Assembly: GCF_023856365.1 (NCBI RefSeq)
Contig: NC_064551.1
Coordinates: 14,421,027-14,485,026, forward strand
Reading direction: 5' to 3'
Length of the DNA stretch: 64,000 nucleotides
DNA from: Brienomyrus brachyistius
Taxonomy: Eukaryota; Chordata; Actinopteri; Osteoglossiformes; Mormyridae
Below, one piece after another: positions 14,279 to 26,499 of the stretch. The position numbers were made by a program, and so were the translations under genes. Position 1 is the first letter of the stretch; each line of letters starts with the position of its first letter. The notes beneath the pieces are model-generated. The model had not been told where the DNA came from. It worked only from the letters and a program-made list of their open reading frames with translations, and did no database searches.

Positions 14279-15239
14279 GCAAAGATGTGGTATGTTCCGA
14301 ACCTGTGAGATCCGTACCCACCGTTTCCCGATGTGTGAGTGGTGACTAAGATGGTTCGGTCCAATCTCCCGTCCCGCAGGAATTTAACATGGCTGACCTG
14401 CTTGTAGGTTGTCGCAGGTTATTTTTCCCATTAGAGCCCTAGTCGCAAAAAAGATAAATCTGTAGCCTAGAGGTCAGCCCTCCTGCTCTCTGGCATTGAA
14501 TTCAGCAAACACTCCCCACATGTCGCTTTTTAGGTACCACCGCTAAAACAGTCAGGATAACATATTCCTAAAAGGCTTGTGATGTCCACAGGTTACATGT
14601 GCCTTTTACAAGACATACTTAAAGTGTAACGGTTTCCAAGTGACTCTTTGGTGGGGAATTTTCTCCTTGGGTTTATTTTGTGCAACTAAAAAAAAAATAA
14701 AAAATCAATGACTTTAAAGCACAGTTTAAACACATTTCCAGGCAGCTGTTGTAAAACCTGAGGAGCTGTAAAGCACACGAATGATTTCTCCACGGTGCTG
14801 CTCAGGCAAGAACACGGATGTGCGGAGGACAAATGTCCTCCTGGCGTGTCGAGAGGACACGCTGGGCGTCACACGTGGTGAGGCTCTGTCGCTGCTCTGA
14901 GGTCAGCGCAGTAGGAGGTGCCCCCCCCCCCCCACCCCCCCGAGGGCGGCAGCTTGGCCCCCTTCCCCATCCGTGTCTGGAAAGCCATCCTGCCGTTTCA
15001 GGTTCAGTGGGTCGCAGACAGTGTCATTTCTATCCCCATCTCTTCCGACCATCCTATAAAAGTGACACCAATTACTTAAAGTCAAAGTGCAGCTAGGGGG
15101 CCTCATTTAAGAGTAACCGCCGGTGACGTGCAGAAAAACAGCGATTCGTCTCACGGTGATAAAATGCCTTTGTTGTTTCACGGGGACAGGAGGCCCACCT
15201 CAGGCTTGGGGACAGAGAGCCCAAACACTGCACAGCTAA

Positions 15240-15585
15240 GATGCATCCAAACACAGCACAGCTCACACACACCAAAACACAGCACCGCTTACAAGCACCC
15301 AAACACAGCACAGCTTACAAACACTCAAATACAGAACAGCTCTCATGCACCCAAACACAGCAGAATTCACACACCCCCAAACATACTGTAGCAGAGCTAT
15401 CATTCACCCAAACACAGCAGAGCTAACATTCACCCAAACACAGCACAGTTCACACACACCCAAACACAGCAGAGCTAATATTCACCCAAACACAGCACAG
15501 CTCACTCACACCCAAACATACCACAGTTCACACACACCCAAACACAGCAGAGCTAACATTCACCCAAAGACTGTGCTGTCTAACA
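15240..15585. repeat. 26-bp CA-rich minisatellite, about 13 units
   Basis: Units such as CACCCAAACACAGCAGAGCT followed by AACATT or CACACA repeat with variation. Two subtypes (GCAGAGCTAACATT and GCACAGTTCACACA) tend to alternate. The open frames across it are repeat artefacts. Confidence 0.9.
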
Positions 15586-16288
15586 TGCACCAAAATTCAG
15601 CTCATGGACACAATCACCAAATTATCAAAAATAATTGATAATTGAATAATTGAAATAATATTCTGTGTGTGTGTGCGTGTGTGTGTATAAAAAACCTGTA
15701 AATATATTATCTATATGGCACAGTGAGATGCAGAGTTGCATTTTCATGTAAATGTTAAATACTTAAGAACCACATGAGTGTTGTGAGGCTGTTTTTTCTG
15801 CGCCATCATGTTGCGATCTTCGGGATTGGCTGAAGAGGTACTGCCTGTGTTATTGGATATGATGCATTATTCATTGACAGACAGAAACCGAAAGAGGTGC
15901 GGGCCAGCATGTGTGTTCCGCTGCACCGCCCCCCCCCCCCCCCCCCCCACTCCCATGTGCTGCCTCACCCCCGTCTCACGCTTCGAGGTTGACATAAAAC
16001 CTCCCCAGGTTTCATCGTACTTGGAAAAACTGGCATTTTCTGTTCAGTTCATTTTCAATGACTGATCTGAACAGTGAGGTATATTCTATCCATCTCCTTA
16101 AACCCCGCCCACTCTCAGATCACCCAACCCCCCCACGGCTACAGGGCTCTTCTAAAGTTACCCGCCTAATTCATTTGACCCCCCGCCGTCCTCCTGAATT
16201 TTTCAGACAGGTGGCTATAATGTTTCTCTTTGCTGTGGACGGCTGGGCTGTGGAGAGTCTGTAAAACGGTCCAGGGAAGAGAATCCTA

Positions 16289-16344
16289 TGTGTGTGTGTG
16301 TGTGTGTGTGTGTGCGTGCGTGTGTGTGTGTGTGTGTGTGTGTG
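16289..16344. repeat. (GT)n microsatellite
   Basis: A long GT run with GCGTGCG interruptions near its middle. Confidence 0.95.
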
Positions 16345-17138
16345 AGGTTGAGGCTTCAGCTGCAGTGAAATGTTCTGTTTCTATAAAGCCACTAAATTAC
16401 AGACAGATCACCCCTGGCTAGTCTCTGCATGAGCTCAGAAAGCCGTTTTTCCTTCTGTTTCTCTTCACGGTGACGCAGGACGAAGGTTAGGTAATGGTGC
16501 ATTGTGGGTCCAAAGTGTCAATGTGTGTGTGGGTGTGTGAGTGCGTGTGAGGCATGTACCTACAAAGAGAAAAGAGCGTACACCTCTGTAAAACCCCCGC
16601 ATGCGTAATGTGATCTAAATATGTAGCATCAGCCCTCTGGCTGTACGCAGCCTCAACAGGAACAACGCACTCTCCTCCATGGGGACGTTTGCCTGGTACT
16701 CTGCTTAGCTGCTGTGGGGGGGGGGGGTTGTTGGGGGTGTGTTCTGCACTCATTTGGATGCAACTCACACTGTGAGGAGGTAAAGGAAGGGAGGGTAGTC
16801 CTCGGCAGGCCCCGGTCCGAAAGCTCATGCCTCGGCTCTCCAGCCCACCTACTCTGTGGTACTGGCTGCACGTCACCCTGGTGATGGGCGGGACTGCCAG
16901 GGATCTGACAGATGGAGTGGGAGCTGTAAGGCGGGGCCTGAGCCCGCGGCGCTGTGAACTTGTGGACACGTGCATTCCTGCTAGCCCATGCGTGGCCTGG
17001 CTTATCATCAGTAAAAATAGAAACCATTATGTCAGAAGTACAATGGCGAGAAAATCACTGAGCGTTGAGTCAATCGCAATAAAGGGTCTTTTATACCGGT
17101 GAAGGCTTAGAAAGACATTGCCCGCATTGACACTGCTG

Positions 17139-17304
17139 GCCAATCACAATCGTACTTTTTCTGACGGAAAGCCATCATTGGTTTTGGCCGCTGTCATCAT
17201 CAGTGTGCGACTGCGAGTCTCCCGTCTCCCACTGGCCAATCCTCAGGCCCTTATAGGTGTCTAAGCGGTCGTTCTTCCTCGGCGGCCATTGGTGGCATGC
17301 CAAT
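17139..17304. promoter_or_regulatory. Cluster of five CCAAT boxes in the large intron
   Basis: CCAAT or its complement ATTGG occurs at 17140, 17177, 17236, 17288 and 17300. An ACGTCAC (CRE-like) motif at about 17320 and a TATTTAT at about 17329 follow. NF-Y binds CCAAT, and such clusters mark promoters, enhancers or LTRs. Which of these applies cannot be told. Confidence 0.35.
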
Positions 17305-19330
17305 TTTGTCACTTAAAACGTCACGCTATTTATTGCATGGCGTAATGCTCCGCGTCAGTCATTTAAAGGGGCCGCGTGTTTATTGATGTCTTATGCAGCC
17401 ACCAGATCACACTTGTATTGTGTATTGCAGGGTAAATATCCTTCTAGACAGAACCCCAGGACGCGGCTGCCCCGGGTGCGAGGTGAAGCCGGCTCAGTGC
17501 TGCAGCAGTGATGGAATGCGGCAATCCCATACACAGGCAGCTGCCATTGATCTTCTCGCTATGCCAGCGTAACTCCTCAATATTACACGTGTGATTAAAG
17601 GGAAAGTAACTCCCCAGAAAGTGGGGCCAATTCTTTAAAGGGAACATCGTAACCAACACTGCAACAAGCAGAACAGGATCCGCAGTGCTCTTTACTAATG
17701 ATGATAATTAAAATCTGCTAATTATTCGAATAAGGGTTTCATACTTCAGTAAATTCCCATATTATGAAGTAGCAAGAAAAAAATTATGTGAACGCGACTA
17801 TAATCGAATTCTCTGTGGTGCTGAACTTGACTCAGCAAACAGGAGCAAGAAACAAATAGGAAATGAACACGACAAACAGGGGGACAATTGAAATAAATCA
17901 CTATATTAAATGCATCTACATGAAATGAATAATTATCAATACCGACGTACTGAAAGTCATTACGTTAAATGCTTTTGAAAATAGGCTTTGATGAGTTTAT
18001 CATTCAGCGTGTCCTATTTGGGAGACAACCGACGGCTAGCTGTAAAAGGGTAATTAAATCTAAAATTAAACTAACCCTTCGGACACAAAAGGTAGTTGAC
18101 ATTGAATACATTTCTGTCATTGTTATCGCCATTTAATTGTGGCTGCTGTGCTTCCAGGAGAAGCAGTCGTAAGTATAGTCATTATCTATAATTAAAAGGA
18201 TGTCTCCCCTGAGTTCTCCTAGAAGGACTGATTAGAAGGCTGTAAACACAGATGTGTGCACCGCATGGTACGCGAAAACAGCTTGGGTCAAAGGTCACAG
18301 CAGGGACAGGTCGGCAGAGTGTGACGTTAGCACCGACGGCATCCTAACTGCTGAGTTGCTGACCGATCTCATCCTGTAGCTGAGGTAATATTCTGCCAGG
18401 CAGAGAAAAAAAGAGTCTTACATGTCCTCAGTTGCTCCACAGTCCACCCCACCCAAATAACTGTAAGAATGTGTCAGTGACTCCATCCTGCTGACTGGGG
18501 GGCGAGGGGGTTGCCATGGTAGAATTTTTCTACAGTGTTCCACTCATTACCTGCTAGACTGAATCACTCGTACAAATACCTGAGCGGTGAAATCAAACAA
18601 CAAACAGAAAAACATAAAGTCAAATAAACCGTGGAGCTGGTTAGGGGCGTTTTTTTTCGGGGACGGATGTTACACACCTTTATGTCGTTTTAAAAACAGA
18701 GGAGCATCTTCATGGTAGCATGGCGTTAGTTAACTTTAACCAAATCAGTTTTATTTTGTCGCGATCTGAAGCTAGGATGAGAACCAAGAACCACATGAGC
18801 TCCTTAACCAATTACTGCCTTCTTCTCCATCATAATGCTGACTTGTCCAACCATAATCACCTGTTTCACGCAGGCCTGGATTACAACACAGAGAGGAGAA
18901 TGGTTCACCATAACAAGATATAATATCAGGGAGCACTGAGACCACCAATAGAAATATCTACAGGGGCAGCACAATTACCATTTCATTAACATATGTAAAT
19001 CAGCGATGGCCTGTGTTATCCCTTATAATGAACAGAAATATGCCCCTCCATATTTGTTGGAGAATAACAGCGTGTAGCCAGTGCGATCCCCATGCTGACC
19101 CAGCCGTGGGGACGCTCGTTGCCAGTCCACCATCAGTCCCTGCATCCTTAATCATCAAAGGAGCTGCCTGCTTCTTTAAAGCACTGCTTCACGGCATGGA
19201 AAAGCCCTCATGATCCTTGCCTGCCTGTCTGCAGAATGCATGGGGAATCAATATAACTGGCATCAGGTGTTACTTTGGTTCTGAGAAATATTACACTGCA
19301 GTTTATCTACACTCTCTTTTCACACCACTC

Positions 19331-19385
19331 ATAACAAGAACAATAACAACAATAATAATAATAACAACAATTATAATAATAATAG
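19331..19385. repeat. AAC/AAT simple repeat
   Basis: A mixed trinucleotide run of AACAATAACAACAATAATAATA type. Confidence 0.85.
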
Positions 19386-19469
19386 TCTTCCCTGGGTTTC
19401 CACAATTCAAAAATAAACATTCTGGCTTCTCCGGCGCTTTCTGTAAACTTCTCAAAGAGTGACAGCAAG

Positions 19470-19602
19470 CCTGGCTGCTAATGGACTGGCAGCCCAGCCA
19501 GGCTGCCCACTGCTTCACATCCTTAACTGCCTGGGACAGGCTCCAAGCTCGCAGTCACCCAGCACCGGGCCAGCGCTTATGAGTAATGAATGGATAGGTG
19601 TT
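19470..19602 (+). repeat. SINE 3' fragment
   Basis: AATGGACTGGCAGCCCAGCC, TGCCTGGGACAGGCTCCAAG and a degenerate AGCGCTTATGAGTAATGAATGGATAGG end follow the usual fish SINE 3' order. Confidence 0.45.
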
Positions 19603-19992
19603 CCACATTCCCAAGGCTTGATAACATACCTAACCATATCGTAACTGTATAGGTAGAGGGGCCGCTGTGTCGTACTCTTTAGAAACCTGCATCAATAATG
19701 TCCTGGTAAGCATCAAGCTATACGCATCATAATTAATGCATAAAACAATAAATGTTTAATTTGAAAAATTGTTTAGGCTGAACACTTACAAAGAAAGGAA
19801 GTCCTACATACAGGTACTTGCATTGTACTTTGTCGTCTGAAGCTACATAGTGGGTACAAGCAGATGTAGGTGTAGGTTTTGTTTTCAGGTTTCATCTCCG
19901 CATCTTGCTGTGTATGAATGTTTCTTTGCGATTTTAGCTGATATCTAATGTAGGCACTTCTTGTCTATTTGGTGTTTAAACCAAGCTGACAT

Positions 19993-20345
19993 CCATCCAT
20001 CCATTTTCCAAACCGCTTAACCTACTGGGTCGCGGGGGGTCCAGAGCCTATCCTGGAAGCAATGGGCACGAGGCAGGGAACAAGCCAGGATGGGGGGCCA
20101 GCCCATCGCAGGGCACACTCACACACCATTCACTCACACATGCACACCTACGGGCAATTTAGCGACTCCAATTAGCCTCAGCATGTTTTTGGACTGTGGG
20201 GGGAAACCGGAGTACCCGGAGGAAACCCCACGATGACATGGGGAGAACATGCAAACTCCACACACATGTGACCCAGGCGGAGACTCGAACCCGGGTCCCA
20301 GAGGTGTGAGGCAACAGTGCTAACCACTGCACCACCATGCCGCCC
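19993..20345 (-). mobile_element. Full-length tRNA-derived SINE (DANA/V-SINE-like) with 12-bp target-site duplication
   Basis: Read on the minus strand it opens with a tRNA-like head containing an A box (TGGTGCAGTGG) and a B box (GGGTTCGAGTC). A body with GTGGAGTTTGCATGTTCTCC and TTTCCTCCGGGT follows, typical of the zebrafish DANA family. It ends in GGATGGATGG tail repeats. CCAAGCTGACAT flanks both ends (19981-19992 and 20346-20357) without a mismatch, showing a fairly recent insertion. Confidence 0.92.
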
Positions 20346-21469
20346 CCAAGCTGACATATAATATTAAATAATGATTATTCTTTCCAGTGTGAATTCCTAT
20401 ATTATTTTTTTTTTCCAAACTATTTTTGTCCTTTGATATCAGAAATCAGCTCTCATTAAAAAGCTTGATTATATGTCTATAATGTCCACCATAGTGACCA
20501 TTAACCATCTCATCAACAGTCTTAGGGGGTTACAGTCGGTGGGGTTTGCTGCCTGAAGGTATACACTTGCTCACTATCCCCCCGGCAGAACGACAATCAA
20601 ATTTAACCATAATCAAATATGGCTTGTTCCTCTAGGTAAATCAGTAAAAAGAAATGCTGAGTACAGGAGGATGAATCTGCTGGCTATAAAATTGCGACAG
20701 GAAACAATTACAAAGTGTGATTCGCTTAACGCTTATTCATTTACCGTATTAAGATGGTATTTTAAATATGACATTTTACTCATGAAATACAATTACCTAA
20801 TTTCAGCTGAAATCAGTTAAACATTCAAAATGATCTGTCCCACATAATCTCAACAGGTTGTTACTGGAAGATGAGGCAGATTTAACAAAACTGCACTGCA
20901 CTGCTTAAGGGATGACCTTAAGGTTTATGAGAATGGTGTAAGCATTCTTTCCAGGGTGACCGACACGGGAACTAGATAGCTCTCCATCTACAATCTGACC
21001 ATGTTAACATTAATCAGCCTGATTGATATTTGAAGTGCATAGTCCAGTGACAGACATTGGAGATTCACCTAGAGCTGCGAGAGACAAACGATCACAGCAC
21101 AAAATAGCGAGGAGCAATTTACAGTGTGTGCTTCTTCTGGGACAATTCGATCTAGTTAGCATCATCTGTACTGTGGAAACTCAGCTAGCCATTTCCATGC
21201 AGAAGCTTAGCTTGATTTCTTTATCTTTGACTAGCTGAGAGCACATCACTGCACTACAATCACAGACGTTGCAGGAATGCTGTAGGCAATAGCTGGCAGT
21301 CACAGCGCATAACTGGATTATAACACCATGCAATCTGTTGGGTAAACTTCACACTGCTCAGACAGGCAAACAATCCCCTCAATATGCTGACAGCTGTAAG
21401 CTACACAGGCAGAGAAACTAAAACATTAAAGTTAAAACCTACATAGAGAAAAAAACTGTCTTAGATTTG

Positions 21470-21517
21470 TGTGTGCGTGTGTGTGTGCGTGTGTGTGTGC
21501 GTGTGTGTGTGTGTGTG
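21470..21517. repeat. (GT)n microsatellite with GC interruptions
   Basis: GTGTGTGC-type units directly abut the repeat at 21518. Confidence 0.95.
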
Positions 21518-21650
21518 GGCTTGTATTTACCACATTGTGGGGAACAAATGCAAAGTGGTAAAACCTGTTTGTATAAAAACTTGCAGGGATATTTCTCAGA
21601 ACCCTACAATATAAACCTCAGTTTTATAAAAATCTGTGATCTGTGTCTCT
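21518..21650 (+). repeat. GT-associated interspersed repeat, copy 2 (diverged)
   Basis: GGCTTGTATTTACCACATTGTGGGGAACAAATG matches the terminal segment of the 55.8-kb copy (ACATTGTGGGGACCAAATG on its opposite strand). The rest is AT-rich and weakly matched. Confidence 0.45.
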
Positions 21651-22310
21651 GAACCCATTCATGCATAAACGTACAGAAAGCAAGAGCAGTATTGTCAAGC
21701 AGCACAGCCGAGAATCTCCTTAACCTTTGGTAACCGACTCAAGGCTCTGCTGCTAGACCTTTCTCAGCTGATTATTCACTGCACAGTTGTCTGGGACGCC
21801 TATTTTTCTATGCAGTTATACTGGTTTATATCCCCTTCTTCCCATCGTACTACTCGGCACCAATAAACACTGTTCAAGTTCAAGCGCAATCGAAGCTGTC
21901 TTTCAGAGCTTGTCTAATTTGCCTGATTGCTGTAATTACAATGATGTTTGAATGATGCATTTCGCCGTACCATTCCAAAGCATTCCAAAAATAAATCTCA
22001 GCCATATATAATAATACGTAAATGTGAAATGCAAAAGAAAAAAATGCACATGAGTGTGACAAAAGTTAAATACTTTTTTTTGCCATTTTTGTCACCTGAT
22101 GTTTCAGTAATAAATGCTTCCTCTTATTGGTCTATTACATTATTTCTAAATCATAGAAAAGTCATTTGACAGCACTACATCTAAAATAGAATGCCACTTG
22201 CCAGTTTTGATGCTGTTGTGTGCTGAATCAGAAATGAGTTTCAAGGCACTAAAAGGGGGAATTTTGTGCCCCACAAGGTTTAGAAACTGTAACAATGTAT
22301 AGTTGTATTG

Positions 22311-22376
22311 TGCATTATGAATAATCATGTTGTCAAATGTTGTCAAATGTGCATTATGAATAATCATGTTGTCAAA
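22311..22376. repeat. 27-bp exact direct repeat separated by 12 bp
   Basis: TGCATTATGAATAATCATGT plus TGTCAAA is present at 22311-22337 and 22350-22376. The 12-bp spacer duplicates the end of the unit. Confidence 0.9.
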
Positions 22377-23487
22377 CCGTAATGCACTGCTCTCTGCACC
22401 CAGAATCACCTCATGCAATATGACAGGCCTTCTGAAGGTTGAGTCCAATACTTCTCTAGTATTGAGTCCAACCTTGGATGAGTATCAGCCTCCTATTCAC
22501 TGTCCTACTCTTTGTCAACCGATCACATGACTCTGCCTGTGACACTATCCATGCGCATCCCATGATCGTTGACTTCAAAGCCAGAAGGCCCCAAGAAGCA
22601 CAGATTCTTAGGGGAATCAGCCAGTGTTACCTCTCAGCAGGGATTCCATCATGTGAGCCCACGGTACCCGGCTTTCCGGTTACAGCAAGTACTAAAAGCT
22701 GCAATAAAGGTCGTACAAGTGGTAGGGGCCTCACACACAGCATGAGCCACTTAAGGGCCACGACCAGCCTTTTCTTTTTCTTTTGTAAGGGCATAAGTGA
22801 AAGGCTGAAGCAGGGTGCATCAATTATCACACTGGAGGCCAGAATCCAGGAAGTTTTACAGCTGCCATTACGCCATTAAGAGCTGAAAAAGTGAGTTAAA
22901 TGGCTTTAATCAAGACTGAAATGGGTGCCCGAATGAAATGAAAAGCAGCACTCACAGTCCTACAGGCGTGGAAACAGGTTAGAGATAAAAATGCCAATCC
23001 GTGAACGGAAACTCTGAAGAAATTCTGCCTAATGAAAGCAATAGTTTGCATTTGTCTGCTCAGTGCAGGTACTACAGGAGAACTCGGGCGAGCATCTTAA
23101 TGGTTATGCATGACACTTTTTCATAACATCTTAGGAAATCACCCACAGAGAATCACTTTATGGCTTCTACACTCAAGCATCCTCTTCATTAGAGAAGGTT
23201 GCAGTTGGATCTGCATTTAGCAGGCCGTCATGGGCCATGTGGTAACCGAAGTGTGTAGCTGTGTTGCCCTCCTTGAAGAAGTTAAGTGGACCGCAGCTCT
23301 CTAAGAAGAAAAGACAGGGAATATCATGTTTAGAGAACACATATTTACAGGCAGCAAACTAAGTGACCAGGCTCAGAGTACATTGGGATCTCAATGGAGG
23401 TCATGATTCTCCAACAGCAGCTAATGCATGAATCAGCTACAGCTGTGTGTCCCACAATTCAGCACATAGTCACACCAGTCGACCGGG

Positions 23488-24125
23488 GGTGAATCTGAAA
23501 TCGCATACTTGTTTGGTATATAGCAGGTGCAATACAGTATGCAAAGTGAGCAGAATGTCCCAATCCACAGTATGGATGAGACAGTAGGCAAACGGTAGCT
23601 GGAAAACATACTACATTCTGTGAAATTCTGAAGTGGACCGGTGGACACTACACTATGTCACAAGGCCGCTGGAGCCTCAACCAGATGCAAAGAATGGCAT
23701 TTTTAAGAAGGTGGGGGAAGTGCCACCTCTGTACAAAGTCGAAAATATATCCCTTTACATAAGTAGACTCAAATATGTATTTTTTCCGTTAATAGATTTT
23801 AACAGGTATTGACTCTCCTGGCGTCAAGCTCGGTTATTGGTAAACATCCAGATCAGCAAGATGGCGACCACTACAGTATATGTCCAAGTGTATGCATCTT
23901 GTATTCATACATACATAACCAAGGTCCTGACTCTCTTTAGAAAGTGCAGGGTTAGGACCCGATGTCCTGGCTAAAATTGCGGCAATGTGGCCTTATCAAA
24001 TTCATGCATACACATACATATATACATACATACAGTAGGTGCTACATTAACTACATTAACAGTCGAGTAGTAGGCTTCTGACAAAATTCAGTATGTACTA
24101 TGTATGTATGTGATTTCGGATGCAC
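23488..24125. repeat. MITE-like element with imperfect inverted ends
   Basis: The left end TCTGAAATCGCATACTTG and the right end CATACATAC..GTATGTGATTTCGGA form an imperfect inverted pair. A similar (C)CGAAATCGCATACTA terminus is common in fish MITEs. The interior is rich in CATA/TATG tracts. Confidence 0.4.
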
Positions 24126-24832
24126 TCCGAATGTATCTCCAACGTCTCAAAAAATCTGCTCTGTTAATATCTGTGAAAGTCAATGCGGATTTTTTGCGGC
24201 CTGCAAGATTCAATAATAACTCAACATTGATTCTTAGCTAAAATAACGCATCTAACTCATAGTACCATTTTTAGAAAACAATGGGCCTCTCCACACATTT
24301 GCTATTGAGGACAGATCCTGCATTTAGGCTGCTGAGTCAACATGTTGGAACTGAGGGCAGCCTTTTGTCTCCCATTGCTGTGGTAATACCCTTGACAAGG
24401 ACAGAAGATCTCTCCATATGAAGACCACCACCAAAACCACTGCAGGGAAACAGCTAGGAATAGCTGATGCTTAGGTTGCCTTCAATAGAGACATTCCTTG
24501 GTATGAGCTACCCCAAATGACATTTTCAGCCAATACCTGTAAGCACTCCAGGGTCATTATCGAACAACATCTGCTTCAGTGCCTCTAATTTAGAAAACAA
24601 GGTTTCTCTCTTGTAGTGAGAGGAGACGCAGGAGAGATTTAAAGAGCATGTGAGTCTGCTGCTTTGGACACGTCTCGTCTCATAAGGTGAATGATGTTCT
24701 ATATTTGAAATTTCAAGCTGCCAGGACCCCCTAGTGGGAATCCTAGTAAGACACACCCATTTCCCTCAGCAGGAGGAGGCCAGTCGTACCAGCAAACAGA
24801 TGGAAGACAAGGATGTTCAAATCGAGTATCTA

Positions 24833-24930
24833 AGGGTGCTTTTCCACCGCAGCAGGTACCATATTTTTGGAACTTTAAGGTCTAGTGATGATGTTTATAC
24901 TATGCACACTCAGTAAGCCCCTCCTCCTTC
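24833..24930 (+). repeat. Possible MITE end
   Basis: GGTGCTTTTCCACCGCAGCAGGTACC resembles the CTTTTCCACCGCA...GGTACC terminus of a common fish DNA repeat. The opposite end was not found. Confidence 0.3.
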
Positions 24931-25680
24931 CTGGAAGAAGGCAGCCACATATAACTATTCCATCTGCAAAAAATACTTTTTAAGGTTTAAAAGTATTTTT
25001 TTATGATCGGTTTTTGTCATACTGTCTAAATTGTTTGCGTGAAGCACTGTAAAGTCATATTATTGTAATCAGTGTTTTCTTCTGCTTCTGACAGGCATTG
25101 CTAGCATGTGCCAAAGCTATTGTGTCAAGCTAATATAGCGAGTTTTATTGTGGCTGTCAGTGTAGGGGCAGTTGCAAAACGTTGCCACAACTGTCCCAGC
25201 ATGCTGTGGCACTGATGGGGGGGCCGTTTGCAGTATACATGCCACAACTGCGCGTCGGATGTAGACTCATTTCCTTCTCTTGCCCTCTCACAGAGAGGGA
25301 GCTCAGTAAACTTTCACAGAAATTCACCGCAGTATTATTATCGGAAAGCGTCATAAGAGTTTTAGGATGGTCTGACTATTTGAAAAACTGTATTCTCAAC
25401 GTTGCAGGTTACAGTTAGAACTGCAGATCTTCTTAGATGCCCCAATGCTCAGAGCTGAGGAGATGGTAATGGGCCACTGAAGAGCCGCAGATACAGCTGA
25501 AGCGAGACATAAAGACCAGGGGCGCCGAGGAAGGTCTGAGCAGTGAATGATGTCATCCCGGTGTGCCTTTCGTACTTATCCTTTCTCGAGAGCTTAAGTC
25601 CATGACAAACATGACGGCCAAAACGTGGAGTCAATGACAGTACTAAAGAAAAGTGTCGTTAGGTACACTGGGTGAGCAGA

Positions 25681-25741
25681 GTGAGTACTGTAAGTACTGT
25701 GAGAATGAGTACTGTAAGTACTGTGAGAGTGAGCACTGTAA
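25681..25741. repeat. Short tandem repeat of GAGTACTGTAAGTACTGT units
   Basis: Roughly two and a half copies of a 24-bp unit (GTGAG..TGAGTACTGTAAGTACT). Confidence 0.8.
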
Positions 25742-26440
25742 CGACACACTACTACACATAACAGCTCTTCACGATCAATTACTGCTGTTTTTCATTTCTG
25801 CATCTGGGTTATAATTTAGCACATTATAGCACCACGGGTTCACCTGTCTGGTAATCAAACTGGTTGCATCCCAGTTGTAATCTGTTCAGTACAGCACAAG
25901 GACTGTACCAACCCGAATGTTTGGGGGTCAACTATGAACCCAAAGGCAGGTAAGACGCATAGCGGCTTTGTCTGTCCTACTGCTATACATCTATCATGCA
26001 CTTCCTCCACCCCCTTTCCCTATAGGAGAATATATATAGCCTCCTTTTCTTCTGAATTATAGGTCAAATAAAAATGCCTTGCAGTTATTATTCTTAGCAT
26101 GCAGTGATACACACTAGTCCTCAGATATGATCTGCATTTGATTATCAATATCTCCCCAAGGTCACCAAGTGGGGCACATCCTTTAAAACCAAAGTGAATG
26201 GCCTAATTAGCATATCGTTTGCATAATAGCCCTACTTGCGGGTGCTAATCTACATGTGGTCTAAACCATCTCACTTTAGCGGGGGAAGTTGGTTTCCTCC
26301 TGGCTGCTTGACAAAGGCCATGCTCCAGATCGTGCCGTAAATCATTCAGATTGTGAACTTTAAGCTTCAAGCCAGAGTAAATGTTTAGAGTTAATGTCAG
26401 ACATCTAAAGCAAAATAACATAAGAACACGTACAGTATTA

Positions 26441-26443
<3 letters not shown>

Positions 26444-26499
<56 letters not shown>
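26444..26499. repeat. (AT)n(AC)n compound microsatellite
   Basis: An AT run is followed directly by an AC run. Confidence 0.95.

Noticed and set aside
15128..15638. Repeat-rich plus-strand frames and a CRISPR-like look of spaced repeats
   Set aside because: It is a continuous 26-bp eukaryotic minisatellite with no unique spacers.
16487..17008. 173-codon minus-strand frame
   Set aside because: Built on GT/CA and G-run sequence; histidine/threonine repeats reflect the microsatellite.
20280..20345. tRNA gene, from A and B box motifs
   Set aside because: It is the head of a SINE with body, tail and target duplication.
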